From positions 1 through 23,873 of the forward strand of contig CAHJXG010000578.1 of assembly GCA_903644035.1 (NCBI GenBank): a stretch of 23,873 nucleotides of DNA. Reading direction: 5' to 3'. Source of the DNA: Rhodospirillales bacterium. Its GTDB lineage: Bacteria > Pseudomonadota > Alphaproteobacteria > Acetobacterales > Acetobacteraceae. Made by a program: the position numbers and the translations under genes. Positions 1 to 9,041 of the stretch are shown piece by piece. The notes under the pieces are model-generated. The model was not told where the DNA came from, ran no database searches, and was given only the letters and a program-made list of their open reading frames with translations. Within the stretch, counting starts at the first letter, position 1. The number at the start of each line of letters is the position of its first letter.

Positions 1-928
1 TCTCGCCCACGTCCAGCGCCGCGGACAGCGCCCGCCGCCCGGCGGCGGCGTCCACCACCACCGGCGCGCCGTCGAGGCAGGCGGCGACGAACGCCTCATG
101 CTCGGCCGCCATGGCGTCGCCCTCGGTCCAGTTGACCTCCTCCCGCCGGTAGCCGCCGGTGCCGGGCAAGGGCAGGCCGCGCTCCGTGCCGATCATCACC
201 AGCTTGCGCGCCACGAAGTCGGCCGACAGGTAGCCTTCCTGGGAGAACAGCCGCATCTTCCGCTCCGTCTTGAGCGAGATTCGGCTCGCGGTAATGGTTG
301 CGACGCAGCCGTTCTCGAACCGCACCCGGGCGTTGGCGATGTCCTCATGCGGGCTGGACACCGCGGCGCCCACCGCGTCCACGCTGCTGATCGGGCTGTC
401 CACCAGGGCCAGCACGAGGTCGAGGTCGTGGATCATCAGGTCGAGGATCACCGACACGTCGGTGCCGCGAGGCTTGAACGGGGCGATCCGCGCGGCCTCG
501 ATATACAGCGGCCGGGTGATCCGGGCGGAGATCGCGCGGTGCTCCGCCGAGTAGCGCAGCAGGTGCCCGACTTGCAGGACCAGCTTGCGGGACCGGCCCT
601 GCGCCGTGAGCGCATCGGCCTGCGCCAGGGTCTCGGCCATCGGCTTCTCAATCAGCACATGCCGCCCGGCCTCCATCGCCCGCGTCGCCAGCTCGAAATG
701 CGCCTCCGCTGGGGCCGCGACGATCACCGCGTCGCAGGCGGAGAGCAGCTCGGCGAACGGCATCGCCGCGGCACCCCCGGCTTCTCGCCCAACGGCGGCA
801 GCGCGGGCCTGGTCCGGGTCGAACAGGCCCGCCAGCACCGCGCGGCGGCTGCTGGCGACCTTCAGCGCGTGGAACCGCCCGAAATGCCCGGCGCCGGCGA
901 TGCCGATGCGCAATGGATGCTGGATCAT
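1..928 (-). CDS. Gfo/Idh/MocA family NAD(P)-dependent oxidoreductase (3' end cut by window)
   Basis: This is a cytoplasmic dehydrogenase of the Gfo/Idh/MocA family, whose members oxidise or reduce hydroxyl groups on sugars, inositols or nucleotide sugars using NAD(P). The reading frame opens with ATG at 928 and stays open for 309 codons to the window edge, so the C-terminus is missing. The N-terminal Rossmann glycine motif GAGHFG is at residues 12-17. The family's EKP signature, with its catalytic lysine, is at residues 95-97. A stretch near the middle, LDLMIHDLDLVL, fits the second, substrate-binding alpha/beta domain. The upstream G-run is a weak ribosome site. The gene diverges from secD across about 107 nt. 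The ILDLMIHDLD signature reminds me of oxidoreductases linked to lipid A or nucleotide-sugar genes (GnnA-like), but nothing visible settles the substrate. Family assignment is firm and function is open. Confidence 0.88.
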   Translation of the reverse strand, partial: MIQHPLRIGIAGAGHFGRFHALKVASSRRAVLAGLFDPDQARAAAVGREAGGAAAMPFAELLSACDAVIVAAPAEAHFELATRAMEAGRHVLIEKPMAETLAQADALTAQGRSRKLVLQVGHLLRYSAEHRAISARITRPLYIEAARIAPFKPRGTDVSVILDLMIHDLDLVLALVDSPISSVDAVGAAVSSPHEDIANARVRFENGCVATITASRISLKTERKMRLFSQEGYLSADFVARKLVMIGTERGLPLPGTGGYRREEVNWTEGDAMAAEHEAFVAACLDGAPVVVDAAAGRRALSAALDVGE

Positions 929-973
929 GCCCCCGCTGTAGCAGCCCCGGCCCGCCGCGGCCAAGGCGCAGGC

Positions 974-1002
974 TTGCGTCCGCCTGGGGACCTCGGCATA
1001 CC
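974..1002 (+). promoter_or_regulatory. Possible weak secD promoter
   Basis: TTGCGT at 974-979 and CATACC at 997-1002 are separated by 17 nt and lie 34 nt before the secD start. Each box matches the sigma-70 consensus at only three positions. This is the best candidate I could see in the short divergent gap, and it is weak. Confidence 0.17.
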
Positions 1003-1035
1003 CGTTGCCTCCGCAGCCGAGGACCCGCGCCCACC

Positions 1036-2595
1036 ATGATGTACTTCAGCCGCCTCAAGATCACGCTGATCCTCGGCGTCTGCGTCCTGGGCGCGCTGCT
1101 CTGCCTGCCGAACCTGCTGCCCGCGCCGGCAGGCTGGCTGCCGTGGCAGCAGGTGCACCTGGGCCTCGACCTGCGCGGGGGCAGCTACCTGCTCCTGGAG
1201 GTCGATATGGCCGCGGTGGCGCGCGAGCGGCTGGACAGCCTGGCGGACGGCGCGCGCACGGCGCTGCGGGGCAAGGTCACGGGTTTCCAGCCGCCGCAGG
1301 TGCAGGCCGCGCAGAATCGCGTGCTGGTCCGCATCAACCCAGGCCCGCAGCAGAACGAGGCGGTGCGCCTGCTGCGAGAGGCTGCGACCTCTGCCGGGCC
1401 GGCTGAATACGACGTGGGCGCCCAGGACAACGAGGTCACGCTGTCCCTCTCGCCCGTGACGCTCCGCGACCGCGCCAACGCCGCCGTGCTGCAATCCATC
1501 GAGATCATCCGCCGCCGCATCGACGAGACCGGCGTGCTGGACCCCGTCATCACCCGGCAGGGCGCCGACCGCATCGTCGTGCAGCTGCCCGGCGTCGAGG
1601 ACCCGAACCGCATCAAGGAACTGCTCGGCCGCACCGCTCGCATGACCTTCCGTCTGCTGGACGAGACGGCGAACCTCGCGGCCGCGCCGCCGCCCGGCGT
1701 GGACTTCCTGGCCGTCGAGGGCCAGCCCAACGCCAAGGAGCCGGTGCGCCGCCGGGTCGAGGTGGACGGGGCGAGCCTGACCGACGCGCGGCCGGGCCAG
1801 GACAACCAGAATGGCCGCTGGGTGGTGAACTTCACCTTCGACAGCGTCGGCGCCCGGCGCTTCGCCGACGTGACCAACGCGAACGTCGGCCGCCGCTTCG
1901 CCATCGTGCTGGACGACAAGGTGATCAGCGCGCCGGTGATCCAGACGCCGATCACCGGCGGGCGCGGCCAGATCAGCGGCAGCTTCAACGCCCGCAGCGC
2001 CCAGGACCTGGCGGTGCTGCTCCGTGCCGGCGCCCTCCCCGCCCCGCTCACCGTGGTCGAGGAGCGCAGCGTGGGGCCGGAGCTTGGCGCCGACAGCATC
2101 CGCAACGGCGCCATCGCGCTGGCCGTCGGCTTCCTGCTGGTGATCGCCTACATGGCGGTGTTCTACGGGCTGTTCGGCTGGTTCGCCAACATCGCCCTTC
2201 TGGTCAACCTGGTGTTGCAGATCGGGCTGCTGTCGCTCATCGGCGCAACGCTCACGCTGCCGGGCATGGCCGGCATCCTGCTCACCTTGGGCGTGGCCGT
2301 GGACGCCAACATCCTGATCAACGAACGCGTCCGGGAAGAGGTGCAGGCCGGGCGCACGCCGCTCAACGCGCTGGAAACCGGGTTCCGCCGGGCCTACAGC
2401 ACCATCATCGACAGCAACGCGACCGCGTTCCTGGCGCACGTCATGCTGTTCGTGTTCGGCTCCGGCCCGGTGCGCGGCTTCGCCGTCACCATCACGGTCG
2501 GCATCATCACCACGCTGTTCACCGCGACCCTGTTCGCCCGCATGCTGATGGTGCGCTGGTACGTGTCCACCAAGCCCGCCATGCTGCCGGTGTAG
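1036..2595 (+). CDS. secD: Protein translocase subunit SecD
   Basis: SecD is an inner-membrane RND-type subunit that works with SecF and the proton motive force to pull secreted proteins through SecYEG from the periplasmic side. I place the start at the ATG pair at 1036/1039, giving about 519 residues, normal for alphaproteobacterial SecD. The open frame extends upstream to 913, but that arginine- and proline-rich stretch is not SecD-like. A transmembrane helix lies at about residues 8-26, followed by the conserved LGLDLRGG motif (about 42-49). A large periplasmic domain comes next, then five C-terminal helices containing the conserved GVAVDAN (419-425). A GAGGA at 1019-1023 is a rather distant ribosome site. 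secF follows after 5 nt. yajC, often the neighbour, is not next to it here. Confidence 0.96.
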   Translation: MMYFSRLKITLILGVCVLGALLCLPNLLPAPAGWLPWQQVHLGLDLRGGSYLLLEVDMAAVARERLDSLADGARTALRGKVTGFQPPQVQAAQNRVLVRINPGPQQNEAVRLLREAATSAGPAEYDVGAQDNEVTLSLSPVTLRDRANAAVLQSIEIIRRRIDETGVLDPVITRQGADRIVVQLPGVEDPNRIKELLGRTARMTFRLLDETANLAAAPPPGVDFLAVEGQPNAKEPVRRRVEVDGASLTDARPGQDNQNGRWVVNFTFDSVGARRFADVTNANVGRRFAIVLDDKVISAPVIQTPITGGRGQISGSFNARSAQDLAVLLRAGALPAPLTVVEERSVGPELGADSIRNGAIALAVGFLLVIAYMAVFYGLFGWFANIALLVNLVLQIGLLSLIGATLTLPGMAGILLTLGVAVDANILINERVREEVQAGRTPLNALETGFRRAYSTIIDSNATAFLAHVMLFVFGSGPVRGFAVTITVGIITTLFTATLFARMLMVRWYVSTKPAMLPV

Positions 2596-2600
2596 CCCTC

Positions 2601-3554
2601 ATGCTCATGCGCCCGCTGTTCCGGCTGGTTCCGGACAACACGACGATCAAGTTCATGCGCGGGCGCTACATCGGCCTCGCGACCTCCGCCGTGCTGTCGC
2701 TGCTGTCGCTCGGGCTGTTCTTCTACCCAGGCCTGCACCTCGGCATCGACTTCCGCGGCGGCGTGGTGATGGAGGTGCGCACCCCCGGCCCGGCCGATTT
2801 CGGCAAGATCCGCACGGCGCTCGCCACCGCACAGGTCGCGCAGGCCGGGCTGCAGCGGTTCGGGGGGCCTGATCAGGTCATCATCCGCATGGACCCGCAG
2901 GGCGACGAGACATCCACCCAGGCCACCGTCGCCCGCGTGCGCCAGGCGCTCGACGAGTCGCAGCCGGGCAGCCGCATCGTCCGCACCGATGCGGTCGGCG
3001 CCGCCGTGTCCTCGGAATTGTTCCGCAACGGCATGCTGGCGCTCGGCATCAGCCTGCTGATGATCCTGGTGTATATCTGGTTCCGCTTCGAGTGGCAGTT
3101 CGCCGTGGGCGCCGTCGTGACCCTGATCCTCGACGTGACCAAGGCGGTCGGTTTCCTGGTCGTCACCCGGATCGAGTTCGACCTGGTGATGGTGGCGGCG
3201 ATCCTCACCGTGATCGGCTACTCCACCAACGACAAGGTCGTCGTCTATGACCGGATGCGCGAGAACCTGCGCAAGTTCAAGACCATGCCGCTCCGTCAGC
3301 TGATCGACCTCTCGATCAACGAGACGCTGAACCGCACGCTCGGCACGTCGATGACGGTGTTCCTGGCGAGTTTACCGCTCGCATTGTTCGGCGGCGCGTC
3401 GCTGTCGGGGTTCGCATGGATGATGCTGTTCGGCATCGTGGTCGGCACCTCGTCCTCGATCTTCATCGCGGCGCCGATCTTGCTGTTGTTGGGCGAGAAC
3501 CGGCTGCGGCGGGACGCGCAGGCGGTGCCGGTGCCGGCGGGGCGGAAGGCGTAG
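2601..3554 (+). CDS. secF: Protein translocase subunit SecF
   Basis: SecF forms the SecDF complex with the preceding gene product and supports proton-driven late steps of protein export. The 317-residue length is typical. A first membrane helix lies at about residues 25-42 and is followed directly by LGIDFRGG (47-54), the SecF version of the first conserved block. After a small periplasmic domain there are five helices. These include the highly conserved GYSTNDKVVVYDR segment (206-218), which carries the charged residues typical of the proton pathway. The start codon is 5 nt after the secD stop with no clear ribosome site, so translation is probably coupled to secD; ATG at 2607 is an alternative start. 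The stop codon directly abuts the stop of the converging Uma2-type gene. Confidence 0.96.
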   Translation: MLMRPLFRLVPDNTTIKFMRGRYIGLATSAVLSLLSLGLFFYPGLHLGIDFRGGVVMEVRTPGPADFGKIRTALATAQVAQAGLQRFGGPDQVIIRMDPQGDETSTQATVARVRQALDESQPGSRIVRTDAVGAAVSSELFRNGMLALGISLLMILVYIWFRFEWQFAVGAVVTLILDVTKAVGFLVVTRIEFDLVMVAAILTVIGYSTNDKVVVYDRMRENLRKFKTMPLRQLIDLSINETLNRTLGTSMTVFLASLPLALFGGASLSGFAWMMLFGIVVGTSSSIFIAAPILLLLGENRLRRDAQAVPVPAGRKA

Positions 3555-4103
3555 CTACTCCACGCCCTCATAGAGTTCAGTGATTGGAACCTCAATCCCG
3601 ATCTCCGGCAGCGGCAGGACGTCCGCCGCTGTCAGCTGCCGAACCAGCCAACCGTCCGCCGCGCGCGTCATCAGGGTCACTGCCGGGCGGTCCTGCTCCA
3701 GTATGACGTAGGATCGCACGGTCGCAAGGCGGCGGTACTCGCCCGCTTTGTCCACCCGGTCAACGTCTTCGTAACCGGGGCTTATGACCTCAAACAGGAC
3801 GACAGGCGCCGTGGTGAATCTGGCCGTTCCCTCCAACGGTCCACAGATGACCTGTCCGTCGGGATACCGTGACCGCTCGGCCGTGACGACCTTCATGTCG
3901 CTGCCGTGAAACGCGCACGGCGTCCCGCGCAAGCGGCCACCGACTGAGATCGCGAGGTTTCGCTGTAGGGCCGAGTGCCGAACCGATCCGCCCGCCATGG
4001 CGACAGGCTCAAAGCCATCAAACTCGTATTTGACTTCCTGCCGCGCCTCCCACGCCAGGAAATCCTCGATCCGCATGATCTGCTGTCGAACGGATGCTGT
4101 CAT
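3555..4103 (-). CDS. Uma2 family (DUF820) PD-(D/E)XK nuclease-fold protein
   Basis: This 182-residue protein resembles the Uma2/DUF820 family, a restriction-endonuclease-like fold that is widespread in cyanobacteria and scattered in proteobacteria. Its cellular role is not established. Visible family features are an N-terminal helix-rich part with the YEF segment (25-27), a PD pair (about 80-81), FEVISPG with the acidic residue of the presumed active site, and a downstream D-x-x-D-K-A-G-E-Y run carrying the lysine. The order D...E...K matches the expected nuclease core, so it appears catalytically intact. It starts with ATG at 4103. It is transcribed toward secF with stop codons side by side, and it sits downstream of the large minus-strand gene run. 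It looks like a cargo gene rather than part of either unit. The fold is fairly sure; the function is unknown. Confidence 0.85.
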   Translation of the reverse strand: MTASVRQQIMRIEDFLAWEARQEVKYEFDGFEPVAMAGGSVRHSALQRNLAISVGGRLRGTPCAFHGSDMKVVTAERSRYPDGQVICGPLEGTARFTTAPVVLFEVISPGYEDVDRVDKAGEYRRLATVRSYVILEQDRPAVTLMTRAADGWLVRQLTAADVLPLPEIGIEVPITELYEGVE

Positions 4104-4120
4104 GCTTCCGAGCCTACCAT

Positions 4121-4141
4121 AAGCGGTTTGCTTCCGCTTTT
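4121..4141. terminator. Small hairpin downstream of the large minus-strand gene run
   Basis: AAGCGG (4121-4126) and CCGCTT (4134-4139) form a six-base stem with a seven-base loop, in the short gap between the alcohol dehydrogenase stop and the Uma2-type start. A T-run of four follows on the plus strand, where no gene needs terminating. On the minus strand the tail is only TTA, so termination of the operon here would be weak. It could also be a chance palindrome or lie in the Uma2 promoter region. Confidence 0.25.
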
Positions 4142-4177
4142 CTCGATATGGAGATCAGGCTCGATGGGCCGAGCGCC

Positions 4178-5358
4178 TTATTGGTTCCCCGACCAGACTA
4201 CCTGATACAACGCCACGATTTCCGCCTTGCTCGGCACCCGCGGGTTATTCGCCGGACTGCCGGAGGCCAAAGCCTGCTCCGCCATCACCTCCAGCCGCGC
4301 ATCCCAAGCCGCCTTGTCAATGCCGAACCCGCCAGGCGTCGGCACGTCGAGATCGCGGTTCAACTGCGCGAGGCCGTCCGCCAGCTTTTCGGTCGCCACC
4401 CCATCCGGCTCGCCCGGCAATGCAAAACCGATGTGCCGAGCCGCTTGGGCATACCGTGCCTGCGCCGCTTCCAGCCCAAACCGCGTGATCGCCGGAAGCA
4501 GCATGGCGTTGGACAGCCCATGCGGCACGTGGAACGCTGCGCCGATCGGGCGGGACATGCCGTGCACCAAGGCGACGGAGCTGTTGGTGAAGGCGATCCC
4601 GGCCTGCATCGCCCCCAGCATCATCGCCTCCCGCGCCGGGGCATTGTCCGGCTCGGCATAGGCGGTCCGCAGGTTGGCGCCGATCAGCGCCATCGCCGCC
4701 AGCGCCTGCGTGTCCGAATACGGATTCGCCCGGCGGGAGACATAGGCCTCCAGCGCATGGGTCAGGCTGTCCACCCCGGTGTCGGCGGTGATGCGCTTCG
4801 GCACGGTGAAGGTCAGCTCGTAATCCACCACCGCCGCGAGGGGCAGCGCGCCGAGGCCGGCGATCAGCATCTTCTCGCCGCGCTCGGTGTCGGTGATCAC
4901 GGTGAACCGCGTCGCCTCGCTGCCGGTGCCGGCCGTGGTCGGGATGGCGATCACCGGCAGCCCGGCCGCGTCCGCCTGCACCGGCACCTTGAAATCGCGC
5001 ATGTGGGACCCGGCCCCAGCCGCCCGGCCATGCGCCAGGATGGACATCGCCTTCGCCGTGTCGATGGGCGAGCCGCCGCCGAAGCCGATCAGGCAATCAT
5101 ACAGGCCCGCCTGCAGCAGCGCCGCACCGGCGTCGATCACGGTGTCCGTCGGCTCCGGCACGGTGTCGCTGAACACCGCGGCGGCGATCCCGGCGGCCTC
5201 CAGCGGGTCCAGGCAGCGGCGCACCAGGCCGGAGCGGACCATGTAGGGGTCGGTGACGACCAGCGGACGCGACAGGCCGAACTTGGCCAGCATGCCCGCC
5301 AGTTCCTTGACGCTGCCGCCGCCTACCAGCATCAGCCTGGGCGAGACGATGGCGGCGC

Positions 5359-5362
<4 letters not shown>
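4178..5362 (-). CDS. Iron-containing alcohol dehydrogenase
   Basis: This is a group III (Fe-dependent) alcohol dehydrogenase of 394 residues that would interconvert an alcohol and an aldehyde or ketone with NAD(P)H in the cytoplasm. The nucleotide-binding GGGSPID is at 95-101. Metal ligands are placed as in the FucO/lactaldehyde reductase family: D198 and H202 in DTGVDSLTH, then H267 and H281 in the VHGM...HVPHG region, with the usual 4 and 14 residue spacing. The start ATG at 5362 overlaps the stop of the preceding ABC ATPase as ATGA, so it is translationally coupled and is the last gene of the long run. In context it may remove an aldehyde released by the aldolase-type enzymes upstream, but the substrate is not predictable. 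Maleylacetate reductases share this fold; I see no feature that favours that assignment. Confidence 0.93.
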
Positions 5363-6446
<1,084 letters not shown>

Positions 6447-6450
<4 letters not shown>

Positions 6451-7430
6451 GCAGCCAAGTCCTCGACGGGCGCCCGGATGCAGGCGGCCTGATGATCGGC
6501 GCCCAGCCCGCGCAGCGGCGGATCGACCCGGGTACAGGCAGGGGCCGAGAACACGCAGCGCGGGTGGAAGCGGCACCCCTCCGGCAACGCGAACGGCGCC
6601 GGGACCGATCCCTCGATGGCCAGCAGGCGGGACCGGGTTTCCTCGATACGCGGGATGCTGCCCAGCAGGCCCAGCGTGTAGGGATGCTGCGGGTCGTCGA
6701 AGATCGCCGTGCCGCTGGCCCGTTCCACGACGCGGCCCGCGTACATCACCGCGACCTCGTCCGCCATCTCCGCCACCACGCCGAGGTCATGGGTGATCAG
6801 GATGATCGCCATGCCGGACTGCGCCTGCAGGTCGCGCAACAGGTCCAGAATTTGCGCCTGCACCGTCACGTCGAGCGCCGTCGTCGGCTCGTCGGCGATC
6901 AGCAGGTCCGGGTCGCACGACAGCGCCATGGCGATCATCACCCGCTGCCTCATGCCGCCGCTCATCTGGTGCGGGTAATCGTCGAAGCGCCGCGCCGGCC
7001 CGGGGATGCGCACCCGGTCCAACGCCGCCACGGCGCGGGCACGCAACGCGGCCTTGGACGCGCTGGGATCGTGCGCGCGCATCGCCTCGGTGATCTGGTC
7101 GCCCACGGTGAACACCGGGTTGAGGCTGGTCATCGGCTCCTGGAAAATCATGCCGATCCGCTTGCCGCGAACGGCACGCATGGCGCGACCTGGCAAGGCC
7201 AGCAGGTCCTGCCCGTCGAATACCACCCGGCCCGCCGCCACCCGCCCCGGCGACGGCACCAGGCGCATGACCGAGAGCGACAGCATGCTCTTGCCGCAGC
7301 CGCTCTCACCCACGATGCCGAGCGTCCTGCCGCGCGCCACGGAAAGGCTCACCCCATCCACCGCCGGCACATCGCCGGACGGGCTGCGGAACACCGTGCG
7401 CAGCCCGTCGATCTCCAGAAGGTCAGCCAC
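6447..7430 (-). CDS. Oligopeptide/dipeptide-type ABC transporter ATPase (DppD/OppD-like), second pair
   Basis: This 327-residue ATPase is the DppD-like partner of the following DppF-like gene. Walker [10 protein letters not shown] (41-49), the [10 protein letters not shown] stretch typical of DppD after the Q-loop, signature MSGGM (156-160), Walker B LLIADE (176-181) and H214 are all present. The oligo_HPY C-terminus follows ([14 protein letters not shown] and a cysteine-rich end). The start is a GTG immediately after the TGA of the class II aldolase gene, with no obvious ribosome site, so translation probably depends on the upstream gene. It is clearly a paralogue of the ATPase at 14266-15306. 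The GGM signature and overall pattern are the same, but the flanking loops differ, so the copies are old or were acquired separately. Confidence 0.93.
6460..6464 (-). promoter_or_regulatory. Ribosome site deciding a GTG start
   Basis: GAGGA read on the minus strand lies 9 nt before GTG at 6450. It sits within the last codons of the upstream ATPase, which supports coupled re-initiation at a GTGA overlap instead of the ATG at 6435. Confidence 0.5.
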
Positions 7431-8204
7431 TCAGGAGCGGTAGTCGGGCCGATCGTGCTCCACGAGGCGCAGGCAGCTTTCCCACATCATCTCGTAATGA
7501 TCGAGGCTTTCCTCGCGGTTGAACTGCTCCGCCGTGTGCAGGCGGACCGCTTCGGGCGGCGTCACCAGCTCGGCCCCGCCCGCCAGCGCTGCGACCTGCG
7601 CCTGGCAGGCGCGCTCGAGGTAGTAGATGTTGCTGAACGCCTCCGGGATGCTGCGCCCGGCGACCAGCAAGCCGTGGTTCTGCAGGATCATCGCCCGGTG
7701 CTCGCCGAGGTCGGACACCAGCCGCTCCCGCTCGTCCAGGTCGAGCGCGATGCCCTCGTAACCATGATAGGCCAGATGCCCGTAGAACTTCAGCGCATGT
7801 TGGCTGATCGGCAGCAGGCCGTGCTTCTGCGCCGCGACCGCCATGCCGGCGGCGGTGTGGGTGTGGACGACGCAGACCAGGTCGTGCCGGGCCATGTGGA
7901 TCGCCGAGTGGATGCAGAACCCGGCCGCGTTCACCTGGCGCGACTGCTGCGCGTCATCGACGACGTGGCCGTCATAGTCGATCTTCACCAAGTCCGACGC
8001 GCGCATTTCATGGAACATCACGCCGTACTGGTTGATCAGGAAGTGGTTCTCCGGCCCCGGCAGACGCGCGCTGATATGGGTGTAGATCAGGTCGGTCATC
8101 CGGTGATGCGCGACGAGCCGGTACAGCGCCGCCAGGTCGCAGCGCGTCTTCCACTCCGCGTCGGAGACGCCAGACAGCGAGGCCGGGGTTGCAGCGACGT
8201 TCAT
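7431..8204 (-). CDS. Class II aldolase/adducin family protein
   Basis: This 257-residue protein belongs to the zinc-dependent class II aldolase/adducin fold. The family includes fuculose-phosphate aldolase, ribulose-phosphate epimerase and several decarboxylases of ring or keto acids. The expected metal ligands are visible as H114 and H116 in VVHTHT and H177 in LQNHGLL. The HALKFYG segment further supports the fold. The frame is open from 8228, but I start at 8204 because AGGAGG sits 5 nt before it. It is followed at zero spacing by the DppD-like ATPase and preceded by the RraA-like gene. In this setting retro-aldol cleavage or decarboxylation of a hydroxylated intermediate is plausible. Which of the two cannot be told from sequence, and a free sugar-phosphate role is not supported by the neighbours. 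Confidence 0.92.
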   Translation of the reverse strand: MNVAATPASLSGVSDAEWKTRCDLAALYRLVAHHRMTDLIYTHISARLPGPENHFLINQYGVMFHEMRASDLVKIDYDGHVVDDAQQSRQVNAAGFCIHSAIHMARHDLVCVVHTHTAAGMAVAAQKHGLLPISQHALKFYGHLAYHGYEGIALDLDERERLVSDLGEHRAMILQNHGLLVAGRSIPEAFSNIYYLERACQAQVAALAGGAELVTPPEAVRLHTAEQFNREESLDHYEMMWESCLRLVEHDRPDYRS

Positions 8205-8209
8205 AGAAA

Positions 8210-8215
8210 CCTCCT
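8210..8215 (-). promoter_or_regulatory. Strong Shine-Dalgarno fixing the class II aldolase start
   Basis: A perfect AGGAGG on the minus strand lies 5 nt before ATG at 8204. This argues against the longer open frame starting at 8228, where the same bases would be coding. Confidence 0.7.
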
Positions 8216-8279
8216 GGACGGTGAGCAATGTTCGGTCGCGGGGAGCGGCCCGGTCAAGCGGGCGCCATGCGTTCCGCGG

Positions 8280-8975
8280 TCAATGGATCTCGCCGGCCCG
8301 CTGCACCGCGGCGCGGAGCTTCGCCGGGCTGAAATCAGGCTCGGCGCAGATGTCGAGGATGACCTTCTCGCGGCGGGTGCACAGGGCAATGGCGTCGGGC
8401 AGCTTGCGCACCGCGTCGGCCGGGATCACGACGGCGCCATGGAAATCCGCATGCACCACGTCGTCATGGGCGACGTTCATGCCGAAGATGTTCACCGGCT
8501 TGCCGAAATCGACCATGTGGACGTGGGCATGGCTGGGGCCGATCCGCCCGCCGACGATCTGAAAGCCGGGCGCCAGCATGTCGCAATCTCGGAATGACCC
8601 GTTGGTGACGCATCCCAACGCGCCGAGCGCCTTGTGCACCGTGGAATGCACCTCGCCCCACCACGCGCCATATCCGGGCCGGTCGTCTAAATCCTGCAGC
8701 ACGACGACGCTGGGGAACTGCGCGTCGGCCACGTAGTCATACCAGTCGAGCCGGTCGGCCACCGGGCCGTGCGGCGCTTCCTTGGCGCGGATCATGCCGA
8801 CCCGCGCCACGCCCACCATGGGCGGCAGCTTGGGGTCCGCCGCGACCATGGGTTCGACGGTGAAGCCAATGGCCCGGCGTCCTGGCGCCACGATCTCAAG
8901 CCCGTTGCAGATGGTCGGGGTGTCCCATTGCTGCAAAGCGGTCAGATCATCACGCGAGTACATCGGATCGGCCAT
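8280..8975 (-). CDS. RraA-like / 4-hydroxy-4-methyl-2-oxoglutarate aldolase family protein
   Basis: This is a 231-residue member of the RraA/HMG-aldolase fold. Characterised members are Mg-dependent pyruvate aldolases and oxaloacetate decarboxylases of aromatic-acid catabolism; others inhibit RNase E. The diagnostic [DE]-x20-R-D metal/substrate pattern is intact: E108, then R129-D130 in NGSFRDCD. A late histidine-rich stretch (SHAHVHMVDFG, then HDDVVHADFHGAVVIP) resembles the family's C-terminal half. I start at ATG 8975 with AGGA about 8 nt upstream; the frame to 9023 is probably untranslated. Its position between a molybdenum hydroxylase and a class II aldolase makes an enzymatic, catabolic role far more likely than RNase regulation. 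Substrate unknown. Confidence 0.88.
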   Translation of the reverse strand: MADPMYSRDDLTALQQWDTPTICNGLEIVAPGRRAIGFTVEPMVAADPKLPPMVGVARVGMIRAKEAPHGPVADRLDWYDYVADAQFPSVVVLQDLDDRPGYGAWWGEVHSTVHKALGALGCVTNGSFRDCDMLAPGFQIVGGRIGPSHAHVHMVDFGKPVNIFGMNVAHDDVVHADFHGAVVIPADAVRKLPDAIALCTRREKVILDICAEPDFSPAKLRAAVQRAGEIH

Positions 8976-9041
8976 GGTCGGTTTCCTAGGTGGGGCCGCA
9001 GACGCGCCGCACGGCGGATGCAACCGGATGAGCGCGCTGCC

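Noticed and set aside
913..1035. 41-residue N-terminal extension of SecD
   Set aside because: It is Arg/Pro-rich, precedes the normal N-terminal helix and overlaps the divergent gene start; ATG at 1036 fits the family.
98..1039. 313-codon open frame on the plus strand
   Set aside because: It is antisense to the Gfo/Idh/MocA oxidoreductase, which carries GAGHFG and EKP motifs.
6492..8597. 701-codon open frame on the plus strand
   Set aside because: It runs antisense across three well-supported genes and has no protein-like domain; it is a shadow frame.
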